64,000 nt of DNA, from NCBI GenBank assembly GCA_016931415.1, contig JAFGEW010000112.1, positions 1-64,000 of the forward strand. Direction: 5' to 3'. Origin of the DNA: Verrucomicrobiota bacterium. Its GTDB lineage: Bacteria; Auribacterota; JABMQX01; JAFGEW01. Below the pieces are notes generated by a model. It was not told where the DNA came from, did not search any database, and saw only the letters and a list, made by a program, of their open reading frames with translations. A program made the position numbers and the translations under genes. Below are positions 28,062-42,571 of the stretch, piece after piece. The first letter of the stretch is position 1. Each line of letters begins with the position of its first letter.

Positions 28062-29297
28062 GTGAGGTACGTGATCGCGTGGTGGTTGGTGGCGGCGGTG
28101 TTTGCGGCGCCGTGGGCGGGCGCGGGCGAGGCGGCGTGTCCGCAGGTTCCGGATCACGGCTATCCGGCGCTCGTGTTCGTGCGGGGCACGGACGAGGCGA
28201 GCACGCTGTGCATGGCGTGTGTCGAGGGCGGAGAGGTGCACACAGCCGAGGTCGTTGCGGCACGGCCGGGCCAGGTGCGCCAGCTCGACGACGCCATATT
28301 CCTTGCGTACGGCGGCTTCGGGGCGGAGGTGCGCCTCTACGCCATCGACCTTGCCAAGGGCCGCATGAAGCCCGTCGAGCCGAGCGAGCTGCTCTGCTCG
28401 GTGCCCGAACGCCGAAAGGCGATGCTTCTGCACCGGCACATCCAGGCCGGCACCTTCGACCTGATCGAGCTTGAGCTCGACACGCTCGAGACGAAGCCCG
28501 CGCAGACGGTCACGCGGGAGAAGCTCGGCGACGAGTTCGGCAGCTTGCTCCACGGCAGCATGAAGCTCTCGCCCGACTTCAGGCACCTGGCCTACGCCGT
28601 GGTCAACGGCGACCTGCCGGGCATCCACGAGCCCGCCGTGTACTCGATCAAGGTGCTCGACCTCTCGACGATGAAGTCCACCGTCGTGGACGGCGGCGTG
28701 CAGGTGCGAATCGGCATGTTCTCGTCCATGGCGCACGGCCGCCCGGCGTTCGAATGGCTCGGCGACGACGAGATCGTCTACCAGCACATCCCCGGCGAGG
28801 GAGACGGCCTCGAGGCGGAGCACGTGCTCAAGATCGCCGACATCAAGAAGGGGACGACGCGGGAGGTCATGCGTCCCATGATCCGCATGACGTTCGACGG
28901 CGGGGGCCTCGACCGCGACCCCGTCAGCGGACGCATCGCGTACAACCGTGAGCACGTTCTCGACCTCGAGCACAAGGCGCTGCTCGGTCGCGACTATCCG
29001 TTCTCCGTCGAGCAGGCGCGCAATCCCGACAGGACGACCGTGCGCCGCGGCGACACCGTGGTGTTCGATGGACCAGGCTGGTGCGTCGGCACGTGCCTTT
29101 CGCCATCGGGCAAGCACTTCGCCTTCATGATACAGATTCCAAGGCACCCCAAACGCGGCGGGCCCCTTACCATCATCTACGCCGTCTTCGCTGGGCGACG
29201 GGAAGCCGTTGCTGTGAGCGAGAAGCCGGAATACCCCGCTTTCCTCGCCTGGGTTGAGAAGCCGAACGCACAGGACGACGCCGAAGACACCGAGTAG
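28062..29297 (+). CDS. Secreted WD40/TolB-like propeller protein (tentative)
   Basis: 411 residues from a GTG at 28062 with GGGAGGCC upstream. A signal peptide (YVIAWWLVAAVFAAPWAGA) leads to a Cys-containing N-terminal segment and then strand-rich repeats with propeller-like phrases: MKLSPDFRHLAYAVVNGDLP, WLGDDEIVYQHIPGEGD, DRDPVSGRIAYNRE, CLSPSGKHFAFMIQI. The S-P-[DS]-[FG]-[RK]-H-[LF]-A-[YF] motif is characteristic of TolB/PD40-type beta-propellers. No catalytic domain is seen. It follows the third repeat giant in the same direction and is itself followed by a fragment resembling that giant's 3' end. Confidence 0.6.
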   Translation: MRYVIAWWLVAAVFAAPWAGAGEAACPQVPDHGYPALVFVRGTDEASTLCMACVEGGEVHTAEVVAARPGQVRQLDDAIFLAYGGFGAEVRLYAIDLAKGRMKPVEPSELLCSVPERRKAMLLHRHIQAGTFDLIELELDTLETKPAQTVTREKLGDEFGSLLHGSMKLSPDFRHLAYAVVNGDLPGIHEPAVYSIKVLDLSTMKSTVVDGGVQVRIGMFSSMAHGRPAFEWLGDDEIVYQHIPGEGDGLEAEHVLKIADIKKGTTREVMRPMIRMTFDGGGLDRDPVSGRIAYNREHVLDLEHKALLGRDYPFSVEQARNPDRTTVRRGDTVVFDGPGWCVGTCLSPSGKHFAFMIQIPRHPKRGGPLTIIYAVFAGRREAVAVSEKPEYPAFLAWVEKPNAQDDAEDTE

Positions 29298-29301
29298 GTT
29301 C

Positions 29302-29379
29302 GCGCCGATGGTTATCGGCATGCTCCGACCGGCCGTCGTCGTGCCGGCGGTGACCGTGACGCTCGAGCCGCCGGAGTAG
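29302..29379 (+). pseudogene. Probable orphan 3'-end fragment of a repeat-giant gene
   Basis: The plus-strand frame ends VPAVTVTLEPPE and stop, resembling the ends of the three giants (AEVTVTLKPWSE, QATVTLKPRTE, AAVTVVLERAE). The preceding APMVIGMLR lines up with VPVTIAGQD. The similarity is short, so chance cannot be excluded. It begins immediately after the propeller gene's stop. Confidence 0.4.
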
Positions 29380-29400
29380 GGGGCGGCGGTCCAAACAAGG

Positions 29401-30009
29401 CTATTGGCCTGCCCCGGTCGAGGTGTTGGGTGTCGCGGTGTCTCGCCTGATCTCCGCCACCGGCAGCGGGCGGCCGCGCCAGTAGTCCTTGATCGGCAGC
29501 GTGCGGACGATGACCGGGCGCCAGTCGTCGGGGTTGACGAGCTCGTGGTCGACGTCGACGTGGACGCGGCCTTCCCTCCCGCTGTCGTAGTCGGGTGGGG
29601 CCCCATCGCGCTCGTAGTCGTAGGTGATCGTCGTCGAGGGCAGGGTGGCCACTGCGCCCACCTCGTAGCGGTACCCCTCCTGAGCGTGGAACGCGAGACC
29701 GTGCGCGTAGCGCGACCAGTAGTGGACCGTCGTTTCGAGCTCGAGGTCGCCCACGTAGTCCAGGTCGCTTCGGTCGTAGTTGTAGCGGGCGACGATCGTA
29801 TGCTGGCCGGGCGTGAGCCGCAGCTTGGGCATCGAGAACGCGGGCCGGTTCACCGGCAGGCCGTCAATCTCGATGAAGTCGACGCCCGCGTCCTCTACGG
29901 CGAGCGCGTGCGGTTCGTCCTTGCCCGGCATGCCGGGGTAGTCGAGCGTCGCGCACCCGGCCCAGAGGGCCGCCGACGCCGTGAGCGCTAGAATCGCCGC
30001 CGTTCTCAT
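29401..30009 (-). CDS. Lipoprotein of unknown function
   Basis: 202 residues; two adjacent ATGs are possible and the second has better spacing from GAGGAGGCG. The signal ends in a lipobox (ALWAGCATLD). The body is strand-rich, with a segment typical of PEGA-like or carboxypeptidase-regulatory-like surface modules (IEIDGLPVNRPAFSMPKLRL followed by TPGQHTIVARYNY), then charged, Tyr-rich sequence. Function unknown. It converges with the propeller gene and precedes the tRNA region divergently. Confidence 0.6.
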   Translation of the reverse strand: MRTAAILALTASAALWAGCATLDYPGMPGKDEPHALAVEDAGVDFIEIDGLPVNRPAFSMPKLRLTPGQHTIVARYNYDRSDLDYVGDLELETTVHYWSRYAHGLAFHAQEGYRYEVGAVATLPSTTITYDYERDGAPPDYDSGREGRVHVDVDHELVNPDDWRPVIVRTLPIKDYWRGRPLPVAEIRRDTATPNTSTGAGQ

Positions 30010-30158
30010 CATCTCGCCTCCTCGTCAACATGCAGCGGGCCACGCCCGCCTCCCTCGTATAATGATGAGACGGGCATGTTTCGTCCAGTGTTATGATCGG
30101 ACCTCCTGAGGCCGGAACCGCCTGTGCGCCAGACGATTGGGTGGCGTCCAGATTGGCC

Positions 30159-30188
30159 TTGATCTTGCACGTGCATCAGTGTTACACA
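30159..30188 (+). promoter_or_regulatory. Candidate promoter for the tRNA pair
   Basis: TTGATC, 18-base spacer, TACACA, about 44 bases before tRNA-Leu. The match to the sigma-70 consensus is partial. Confidence 0.3.
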
Positions 30189-30231
30189 CCAGCCGGTGAG
30201 CGCTGAAGCCGCCCTGGCCGCGCCCGCCGAC

Positions 30232-30316
30232 GCGAAAGTGGCGGAACTGGCAGACGCGCAAGACTTAGGATCTTGTGCCTTCGGGCGTGGGGGTTCGAAT
30301 CCCCCCTTTCGCACCA
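30232..30316 (+). tRNA. tRNA-Leu (anticodon UAG)
   Basis: The acceptor GCGAAAG pairs with CTTTCGC. The anticodon stem CAAGA/TCTTG encloses the loop CTTAGGA, giving anticodon TAG. A variable arm built on GCCTTCGGGC fits a class II tRNA, and the T-arm is GGGGG-TTCGAAT-CCCCC. The 3' CCA is encoded. It reads CUA and probably other CUN leucine codons. Confidence 0.97.
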
Positions 30317-30443
30317 TGTGCGGAGCCCTGGACAGAGGCGCTTGCGGGGCGAAAAGGGCTTGACGCACAAGCCCTTGGCTGATAGAAACTGGCTCGGTGA
30401 CTTGGGAATGCCCATTGGGCCGCCCGCGAGGTCACCGAACAGA

Positions 30444-30519
30444 GCGAGCGTAGCTCAGACGGTAGAGCACAACGTTGCCAACGTTGTTGTCGTGGGTTCG
30501 ATTCCCATCGCTCGCTCCA
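30444..30519 (+). tRNA. tRNA-Gly (anticodon GCC)
   Basis: 76 bases. The acceptor GCGAGCG pairs with CGCTCGC, the D-arm is typical (TAGCTCAG), and the anticodon stem CAACG/CGTTG encloses TTGCCAA, giving GCC. The discriminator is T and CCA is encoded. It lies about 130 bases after tRNA-Leu and 97 bases before tig. Confidence 0.97.
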
Positions 30520-30616
30520 CTTTTTTGTTTCCACGCGGTTCGGACGCCTTGGCGCGGGTGGCGTTCGCCGGTGCTTGTCGCAAATCGAGGTGTAGTCGCC
30601 GTCGCTGGGAGTACGA

Positions 30617-31888
30617 ATGGAAGCCATCGTCGAAGATCTGAGTCAGAGCAAGAAGCTGATCCGGTTCTCGGTGCCCGCCGAGCGTGTCGCCGGCGAGATC
30701 GAGGCCGCCCTGAGCGAGGTGAAGCGGTCCGCCTCGGTCAAGGGCTTCCGCCCCGGCCACGTGCCGGAGCGCATCCTCCGCACGCGCTTCGCCGAGACGA
30801 TCCGCAGCGAGGCGATCAGCCACCTCGTGCCCCAGGTGTTCCGCGAGGCGCTCGCCGTGAACAAGCTCCGGGCCATCGGCGAGCCCGACGTGCAGGACCT
30901 CAAGTATGAGAAAGATCAGCCGCTTACGTTCACGGCCACGATCGAGGTGCTGCCCGATTTCGAGCTGCCGCCGTACAAGGGCATCCGCGTCGTGCCGCTC
31001 AATGTCGAGCCGCCGACCGAGAAGGAGATCGACGAGCTCGTCGACAGCTACCGCCAGAGCCGCGCTACGCTTGAGCCCGTCGAGGGGCGGCCGGTCGAGC
31101 TCGGCGACACAATCATCTGCACGATCGAGCAGACGCTCGACGGCAAAACGGACACCATGAAGGAGCGCTTCGTCGAGGTCATCGAGGAGCAGCTCGTGCC
31201 CGGCCTGGCCAACGAGCTCGTCGGCATCGAGCGCGATGCCACCAAGCGCTTCGAGCTGACCATTCCCGACGACTACCCCGGCCAGGACCTCGCGGGCAAA
31301 ACAGTCGCCTACGCGGTCACCTTGCACGAGATCAAGCACAAACGGCTTCCCGAGCTGACCGACGGGTTTGCCAAGGAGGTCGGCAGTGTCGAGAGCGTCG
31401 AGGCGCTCCGCGACAAGCTTCGCACCATGGTCAGCGACCAGCGCAAGGCCGAAGAACGCCGCCGCCAGGAGCACGTGCTGCTCGACGCGCTGGCCAACGC
31501 GGCCCACTTCGAGGTGCCTGAGTCGCTGCTGACGAAGCAGACCGAACGGAACGTGATGCGCACCTATCAGCGCGCGCAGTACTCGGGCGTGCCGCGCGAG
31601 AAAGTGCTGGAACAGCACGACGAAATCGTCAAGAATGCTTCTGTCGCCTCCGCGCGGCAGATCAAGCTCACGCTGCTCTTCGAGCGGATCGCCGAGGCGG
31701 AGGGGATCACCGTCGGCGACGACGAGATCGACCGGTGGTTCGACGACGCGGCCGCACGCCGCGGCACGACGCCCGACAAGCTGCGCGAGCTGTACGAAAA
31801 AGAGGAAGGCGCGATCGAGGGGCTCCGCGACGAGCTACTCGAAGACAAGCTCCGTGCCTTCCTCATGAAGCATGCCGACATGAGCTAG
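30617..31888 (+). CDS. tig: Trigger factor
   Basis: 423 residues from the ATG at 30617 with GGGAGTACG upstream. All three domains are present: the ribosome-binding N-terminal domain with the signature KGFRPGHVPERIL (usual G-F-R-x-G-x-x-P, about residues 42-54), a central FKBP-type region (about 150-245), and a long helical C-terminal chaperone domain. Trigger factor binds near the ribosomal exit tunnel and folds nascent chains. It opens a protein quality-control cluster tig-clpP-clpX-lon, an order conserved in many bacteria. The start lies 97 bases after tRNA-Gly. Confidence 0.95.
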   Translation: MEAIVEDLSQSKKLIRFSVPAERVAGEIEAALSEVKRSASVKGFRPGHVPERILRTRFAETIRSEAISHLVPQVFREALAVNKLRAIGEPDVQDLKYEKDQPLTFTATIEVLPDFELPPYKGIRVVPLNVEPPTEKEIDELVDSYRQSRATLEPVEGRPVELGDTIICTIEQTLDGKTDTMKERFVEVIEEQLVPGLANELVGIERDATKRFELTIPDDYPGQDLAGKTVAYAVTLHEIKHKRLPELTDGFAKEVGSVESVEALRDKLRTMVSDQRKAEERRRQEHVLLDALANAAHFEVPESLLTKQTERNVMRTYQRAQYSGVPREKVLEQHDEIVKNASVASARQIKLTLLFERIAEAEGITVGDDEIDRWFDDAAARRGTTPDKLRELYEKEEGAIEGLRDELLEDKLRAFLMKHADMS

Positions 31889-31966
31889 AAGCTCATGTCG
31901 GCCCGTGGGCCGGTATGGGCCGCGACACGACGATTGAGAACCGACAGCGCACCGGAGATATTGCGA

Positions 31967-32584
31967 ATGGCCACGATCTACGTTCCGAGTGTGTATGAGC
32001 GCTACGGACGCGACGAACGCCCGTTCGACTTGTTCTCGCGCCTGCTCAAGGACCGCATCATCTTCCTGGGCACGCCGATTAACGACGACGTCGCCAACGT
32101 CATCGTCGCCCAGCTCCTGTTCCTCCAGATGGAGGACTCGAGCAAGGACATCCACCTCTACATCAACAGCCCGGGCGGCTCGGTCACCGCCGGCCTGGCC
32201 ATCTACGACACGCTCCGGTACGTCAAACCCGACATCTACACCTACTGCATCGGTCAGGCCGCGAGCATGGCCGCTGTGCTGCTCGCCGCGGGCACCAAGG
32301 GCAAGCGCTACGCGCTGCCGCACGCGCGCATCATGCTCCACCAGCCGTGGGGCGGCGTCCAAGGCCAAGCCACCGACATCGACATCCAGGCCAACGAGAT
32401 CCTTCGGCTCAAAGAGCGGCTCAACGAGATCCTGGCGAAACATACCGGCCAGGACATTGCACGGATCGAGGAAGACACCGACCGCGAGTTCTTCATGGGA
32501 CCCGACGAGGCAAAGGCGTACGGCCTTCTCGACGAGGTTGTCCAGAGCCGCAGCGAAGTCGCAGCCGGTGCACCGAGCGAATAA
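31967..32584 (+). CDS. clpP: ATP-dependent Clp protease proteolytic subunit
   Basis: 205 residues from the ATG at 31967 (GGAGA upstream); the longer frame lacks a ribosome-binding site. The serine-protease triad is intact: Ser100 in GQAASMAA, His125 in RIMLHQP and Asp172 in EEDTDREFF. The N-terminal axial-loop region ([20 protein letters not shown]) is typical. ClpP forms a double-heptamer chamber that degrades substrates fed by ClpX, encoded directly downstream. Confidence 0.97.
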   Translation: MATIYVPSVYERYGRDERPFDLFSRLLKDRIIFLGTPINDDVANVIVAQLLFLQMEDSSKDIHLYINSPGGSVTAGLAIYDTLRYVKPDIYTYCIGQAASMAAVLLAAGTKGKRYALPHARIMLHQPWGGVQGQATDIDIQANEILRLKERLNEILAKHTGQDIARIEEDTDREFFMGPDEAKAYGLLDEVVQSRSEVAAGAPSE

Positions 32585-32646
32585 CCAAGGGCGTTTCCGG
32601 GCGCCCCGGGCGCTTCCGAGCGACCCGGGCGCCGAGGACCGAGACC

Positions 32647-33891
32647 ATGGCCTCGAAAGAACACGGACACTTGCTCATGCACCGGTGCTCGTTCTGCGAC
32701 AAGACCGAGGACCAGGTCGACAAGCTCATCAGCGGGAAAGACGCCTTCATCTGCAACGAGTGCGTCGATCTGTGCAAGAACCTCCTCGAGCGCCGGCCCG
32801 CGCCGCGCAAGCTGCGCCTGCTCAAGCCCAAGGAAATCAAGGAGCGGCTCGACGAGTACGTCATCGGCCAGGAACGCGCCAAGCGCTCGATCTCGGTTGC
32901 CGTCTACAATCACTACAAGCGTATCACGTCGGCCTCGGCCGATGACGACGTCGAGATTCAGAAGAGCAACGTGATGCTCATCGGCCCCACGGGCTGCGGC
33001 AAGACGCTGCTCGCGAGCACGCTCGCGCGCATCCTCGACGTGCCGTTCTGCGTCGCCGATGCGACAACGCTCACCGAGGCGGGCTACGTCGGCGAGGACG
33101 TTGAGAACATCATCCTGCGCCTGCTCCAGGCGGCCAACTACAACATCGCCCAGGCCGAGATCGGCATCGTCTACATCGATGAGATTGACAAGATCGGCCG
33201 CACCACCGGCAACGTGTCGATCACGCGCGACGTCTCCGGCGAGGGCGTCCAGCAGGCGCTGCTCAAGATCATCGAGGGGACGACGGCCAACGTCCCGCCC
33301 AAGGGCGGCCGGAAGCACCCGCACCAGGAATACATCCCCGTCAACACCGAACACATCCTGTTCATCTGCGGCGGGACGTTTACCCATCTCGACAAGATCA
33401 TCCGCAAGCGCATTGGGCGGACCACCATCGGATTCACCAAAGGCGAGCGCGCAAAGCTCGACGATGAGGCCAATGTCGGCGCCGTGCTCGCGCACGTCGA
33501 GCCTGAAGACCTTATCGAGTTCGGCTTGATCCCCGAATTCGTCGGCCGCCATGCGGCGATCCAGTCGCTCTACTCGCTGACCGAGGAGGACCTCGTCACC
33601 ATCCTCACGACGCCCAAGAACGCGATGGTCAAGCAGTACCAGAAGCTCTTCGAGATGGAAGGGATCACCCTGACGATCGAGCGCGGTGCGCTTGAGGCCA
33701 TCGCCCGCAAGGCTATCGAGAAAGGCACCGGCGCCCGCGGGCTGCGCCTGATCCTCGAGTCGCTCATGCTGGACGTGATGTACGAGACGCCCTCGCTCGA
33801 CAACATCGAGGAGTGCACGATCACCCAGGAGACGGTTGAGCAGGGCGCGCGCCCCAAGCTCCGGACGCGCAAGAACAAGAAGATCGCCTGA
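32647..33891 (+). CDS. clpX: ATP-dependent Clp protease ATP-binding subunit ClpX
   Basis: 414 residues from the ATG at 32647. The N-terminal C4 zinc finger (Cys14, 17, 36, 39) recognises adaptors and substrates. Walker A is GPTGCGKT (113-120), followed by the pore-loop segment GYVGEDVE, Walker [11 protein letters not shown], the RKHPHQEYI loop and the sensor-2 region GARGLR. A hexamer of this AAA+ unfoldase threads tagged proteins into ClpP. It follows clpP by 62 bases in the conserved tig-clpP-clpX-lon order. Confidence 0.97.
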   Translation: MASKEHGHLLMHRCSFCDKTEDQVDKLISGKDAFICNECVDLCKNLLERRPAPRKLRLLKPKEIKERLDEYVIGQERAKRSISVAVYNHYKRITSASADDDVEIQKSNVMLIGPTGCGKTLLASTLARILDVPFCVADATTLTEAGYVGEDVENIILRLLQAANYNIAQAEIGIVYIDEIDKIGRTTGNVSITRDVSGEGVQQALLKIIEGTTANVPPKGGRKHPHQEYIPVNTEHILFICGGTFTHLDKIIRKRIGRTTIGFTKGERAKLDDEANVGAVLAHVEPEDLIEFGLIPEFVGRHAAIQSLYSLTEEDLVTILTTPKNAMVKQYQKLFEMEGITLTIERGALEAIARKAIEKGTGARGLRLILESLMLDVMYETPSLDNIEECTITQETVEQGARPKLRTRKNKKIA

Positions 33892-33907
33892 CGACGGACC
33901 GGCCCCT

Positions 33908-36255
<2,348 letters not shown>

Positions 36256-36259
<4 letters not shown>

Positions 36260-37383
36260 AGAAGGAGTATCTCTACTCGCCCGGCCCGACGACGGTGCCG
36301 CCCGAGGCCCTCTCCGTCATGGGAGCACCCATGTTCCACCACCGCACGGCGCGGTTCCAGGCGCTCTTCGCCGAGGTCGTCGCCGGCCTCAAGGACGTGC
36401 TCCAGACGGCCAACGATGTGCTCGTCTTTGCCGGCTCCGGTACCGCCGCGATGGAAGCGTCGGTGGTGAACGTCTGTTCGCCCGGCGACCGCATCATCAC
36501 GGTCAACGGCGGCAAATTCGGCGAGCGCTGGGGCCAGATTGGCCGCGCGTACGGCCTCGATGTTGACGAGATCACCATCGAATGGGGCCAGGCCGTCACG
36601 CCGGCACAGATCGCCGGGCACCTGAACGACAAGGTCAAGGCGGTCTACATCCAGCAGTGCGAAACCTCGACGGCCGTGGTGGCCGACGTCAAGGCGATCG
36701 CTGAGGTTGTTGCCAAGACGAATGCCATCCTTGTCGTCGACGCGATCAGCGGCCTGCTCTGTGACGAACTGCTCACCGACGCCTGGGGCGTTGATCTTGT
36801 CGTCGGCGGCTCGCAGAAGGGCCTCATGGTCCCGCCGGGCCTCGCGTTTGTCTCTGTGAGCAAGAAGGCCTGGGGCCTCGTCGAGCAGGCGAAGCTCCCG
36901 CGGTATTACCTCGACTTCAAGAAGGCCAAGAAGGCTGTCGACAAGAACGACACTCCCTACACGCCTGCCGTGAGCGTCATCCGCGGCCTGCGGGAGACGC
37001 TCGCCCTGGTGAAGGCCGAGGGCCGCGACACGATGATGGCGAACGCGGCCCGCTACGCCGAGGCGATCCGCGCCGGCATGACGGCCATTGGGCTGAGGAT
37101 CTTCGCCCAATCGCCGTCGAACGCGGTGACCGCCGTTCTCATGCCCGAGGGCGCCGACAGCGGCAAGTTCAACAAGCTTCTCTACGAGAGGTTCGGCGTC
37201 ACATTCGCCGGCGGCCAGGACGCGCTCAAAGGCAAGGTCTTCCGCATCGCAAGCATGGGCTATCTCAACGAGTTCGACGTCCTGACCGCCGTGGCCGCCG
37301 TCGAGCACACGCTCAAGGCGATGGGCATCGCTTTCGAGCCGGGCGCCGCCGTCAAGGCCGCGCAAGAGACCCTGGTGAGGTGA
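36256..37383 (+). CDS. Class V aminotransferase (serine-pyruvate / alanine-glyoxylate type)
   Basis: 375 residues; its ATG overlaps the lon stop (ATGA). Family marks are the opening YSPGPTTVPPEALSVMGAPM, HHRTARFQ, the PLP pocket GSGTAAMEASVVN, the cofactor-binding VVDAISGLL, and the Schiff-base lysine in GGSQKGLMVPPG. Relatives transfer amino groups between serine or alanine and glyoxylate or pyruvate. Because serA follows at once, this enzyme may act as the phosphoserine-forming aminotransferase or in serine-glyoxylate exchange; that is inferred from context and not shown by residues. Confidence 0.88.
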
Positions 37384-37388
37384 TCACG

Positions 37389-40299
<2,911 letters not shown>

Positions 40300-40305
40300 G
40301 CGAGG

Positions 40306-41049
40306 ATGCAGGACGCCCTGGACAAGTACGGGCTCGATCGCAAGACGCTGCCGCGCCACATCGCCATCGTCATGGACGGCAACGGCCGGTGGGCGCGCCG
40401 GCGCGGGCTGTCGCGTATCGAAGGCCACCGGCATGCCGAGGACGCTGTGCGCGACACGGTCGAGGCCTGTGCCGAGCTCGGCATTGGCACCCTCACCCTC
40501 TACGCGTTCTCGATCGAGAACTGGTCGAGGCCCAAGCGCGAGGTCAACGCGCTCATGCGTCTGCTGCGCCGCTTCATCAGGAAAGAGACCCCGAACCTGA
40601 TGAAGAACCGCATCCGCTTCCGTGCCATCGGACGAGACGAGCCGTTGCCGGCTGAAGTGCTCGCCGACCTGCGCGAGCTCGAGCAGAAGACAGTCGCCAA
40701 CGAGGGGCTCACCGTTGTGCTCGCCGTCAACTACGGCGGCCGCACGGAAATCGCCGATGCGGCCAAGCGTCTCGCTGCCAGAGTGAAAAGCGGCGATCTT
40801 GCCCTGCGTGACGTCGACGAGCAGGCCTTCGCCGATTGCCTCTACACGCGCGGCATCCCCGACGTGGATCTGCTCATCCGCACCAGCGGCGAGAGCCGCG
40901 TCAGCAACTTCCTGCTCTGGCAGGCGTGGTATGCCGAGCTCTGGATCACGCCGGTGCTCTGGCCCGACTTCCGGCGCGCGCACCTCATCGAGGCCATCAA
41001 GGAGTATGCCAGGCGCGACCGGCGCTTCGGCGGGGTGGGGGAGTCATGA
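40306..41049 (+). CDS. uppS: Isoprenyl transferase (undecaprenyl diphosphate synthase type)
   Basis: 247 residues. Cis-prenyltransferase motifs are present: HIAIVMDGNGRWARRRGLSR with the catalytic Asp, GHRHAEDAVRDTV, TLYAFSIENWSRP, and DLLIRTSGESRVSNFLLWQ. The product is the long-chain carrier for cell-wall precursors. The stop overlaps the cdsA start by four bases, an arrangement common for uppS-cdsA. Confidence 0.96.
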   Translation: MQDALDKYGLDRKTLPRHIAIVMDGNGRWARRRGLSRIEGHRHAEDAVRDTVEACAELGIGTLTLYAFSIENWSRPKREVNALMRLLRRFIRKETPNLMKNRIRFRAIGRDEPLPAEVLADLRELEQKTVANEGLTVVLAVNYGGRTEIADAAKRLAARVKSGDLALRDVDEQAFADCLYTRGIPDVDLLIRTSGESRVSNFLLWQAWYAELWITPVLWPDFRRAHLIEAIKEYARRDRRFGGVGES

Positions 41050-41906
41050 TCGTTCAACGCACGATCAGCACGGTCGTCCTCGCCGTCGTGTTCATCGTCG
41101 CGCCGGCGTTCGCCTACAACGTGCCCGGCTCGATCGTGCTGCTCGTGGTGATGAACCTGACCCTCGGCCTCGGCCTGTTCGAGTTCTACGACATCGTCGA
41201 GAAGAAGGGCAGCACCTCGCTCATGCTCTACGGCATCATTGCCGGGCTTGTCTATAACACCTTCTCGTTCCTGACCGCGGCCAACGGCCCGATCGGCCTC
41301 TTGCCGCCTGCTGCATTCACATCAAGCTTCTACCTGCTCATCGTCGTGTTCTTCATCATGCAGCTTGCGCGCCGCGACGGCTCGTCGGCCATCTACAACT
41401 TCTCCGGCACGATCGGCGGTATCATCTACGTCGCGTGGTTTTTCGGCTTCGTCGCGCAGATCACCTACTTTGACAAGACGAGCACCCGCTGGTGGCTCTA
41501 CTTCGCGATGACCATTCTTGTGACCAAGGGTACCGACGTCGGCGCTTACCTCGTCGGCTCACTTGTCGGGCGGACGCCGCTCGCGCCGCGCGTGAGCCCG
41601 AAGAAGACCGTCGAGGGCGCCGCGGCGGGGCTCATCGTCGGAATCCTGGCTGGGATCGCCTGTGCCGCGTGGCTGCCGTTCCCGCGCGAGCTGGCGCTGT
41701 GGCGCGGCGCGCTCGTCGGAGCCGTGCTCAGCGTTGTGGGCCAGTTCGGCGACGTCGCCGAATCGGTGCTCAAACGCGACGCCGGCGTGAAGGACTCCGG
41801 CGCGCGGCTCCCGGGCCTCGGCGGTGTGCTCGACGTGATCGATAGTATGCTGTTCGCCACGCCGCTCATGCACTTCTTCATGGTGTTCGGAGTGATGTGG
41901 GACTGA
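41046..41906 (+). CDS. cdsA: Phosphatidate cytidylyltransferase
   Basis: 286 residues starting at an ATG that overlaps the uppS TGA. A multi-pass membrane protein with the CdsA signature SVLKRDAGVKDSGARLPGLG near the C-terminus (residues about 238-257) and the upstream SPKKTVEGAAAG motif. It makes CDP-diacylglycerol from phosphatidate and CTP, the branch point of phospholipid synthesis. The stop overlaps the cmk start by one base. Confidence 0.96.
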   Translation: MIVQRTISTVVLAVVFIVAPAFAYNVPGSIVLLVVMNLTLGLGLFEFYDIVEKKGSTSLMLYGIIAGLVYNTFSFLTAANGPIGLLPPAAFTSSFYLLIVVFFIMQLARRDGSSAIYNFSGTIGGIIYVAWFFGFVAQITYFDKTSTRWWLYFAMTILVTKGTDVGAYLVGSLVGRTPLAPRVSPKKTVEGAAAGLIVGILAGIACAAWLPFPRELALWRGALVGAVLSVVGQFGDVAESVLKRDAGVKDSGARLPGLGGVLDVIDSMLFATPLMHFFMVFGVMWD

Positions 41907-42571
41907 TGGCCGGAAGCGTGATCGCCATCGATGGCCCCGCCGGCTCGGGCAAGAGCACGATCGCCGTCGCGCTCGCACGCCGGCTCGGGCGGCTCCATGT
42001 CAACACCGGCGCCATGTACCGTGCCATCACCGTCAAGGTGTTGCGTGCCGGACTCAGGCCCGACGACCGGGATGCCGTTATCCGCCTGGTCGATGCGACG
42101 CACGTCGAGCTCCGTCCGGCCAAGGACGGCGGCGTGAGCGTGTTCCTCGACGGTGAAGATGTCACGCACGAAGTCGGCACGGCGGAGGTGAGCCGCTTCG
42201 TCTCGCCCGTGTCGCTCATTCCCGAGGTGCGCAACCTCATGGTCCGCGAACAGCGCCGCCTCGCCGAACGCTGCGACGTCGTTGCCGAGGGACGCGACGT
42301 AACCACCGTGGTCTACCCCAACGCGCAGCACAAGTTCTACCTCGACGCCAGCCCCGAAGAGCGCGCGCGCCGCCGTCTCAAGGAATTCGCTGAGCGTGGC
42401 GAGCGGGCAACCTTTGACGAGGTGAAGCGCGAGATCGAGGAGCGCGATCACCGCGACTCGACGCGCGCCGTCTCACCGCTGACGCAGGCGAAGGATGCGA
42501 TCATCGTCGATACCACGAGTATGAAGCCCGACGAGGTCGTCGACCGCATCCTCCGGATTATTGAGCCATGA
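41906..42571 (+). CDS. cmk: Cytidylate kinase
   Basis: 221 residues from the ATG at 41906, sharing one base with the cdsA stop. The P-loop is IDGPAGSGKSTIA (about residues 6-18), the CMP-binding motif is NTGAMYRAIT, and the AEGRDVTTVV and ERARRRLKEF segments match the family lid and base-binding regions. It phosphorylates CMP and dCMP; next to cdsA and plsC this may help recycle CMP from phospholipid synthesis. The stop overlaps plsC. Confidence 0.96.
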   Translation: MAGSVIAIDGPAGSGKSTIAVALARRLGRLHVNTGAMYRAITVKVLRAGLRPDDRDAVIRLVDATHVELRPAKDGGVSVFLDGEDVTHEVGTAEVSRFVSPVSLIPEVRNLMVREQRRLAERCDVVAEGRDVTTVVYPNAQHKFYLDASPEERARRRLKEFAERGERATFDEVKREIEERDHRDSTRAVSPLTQAKDAIIVDTTSMKPDEVVDRILRIIEP

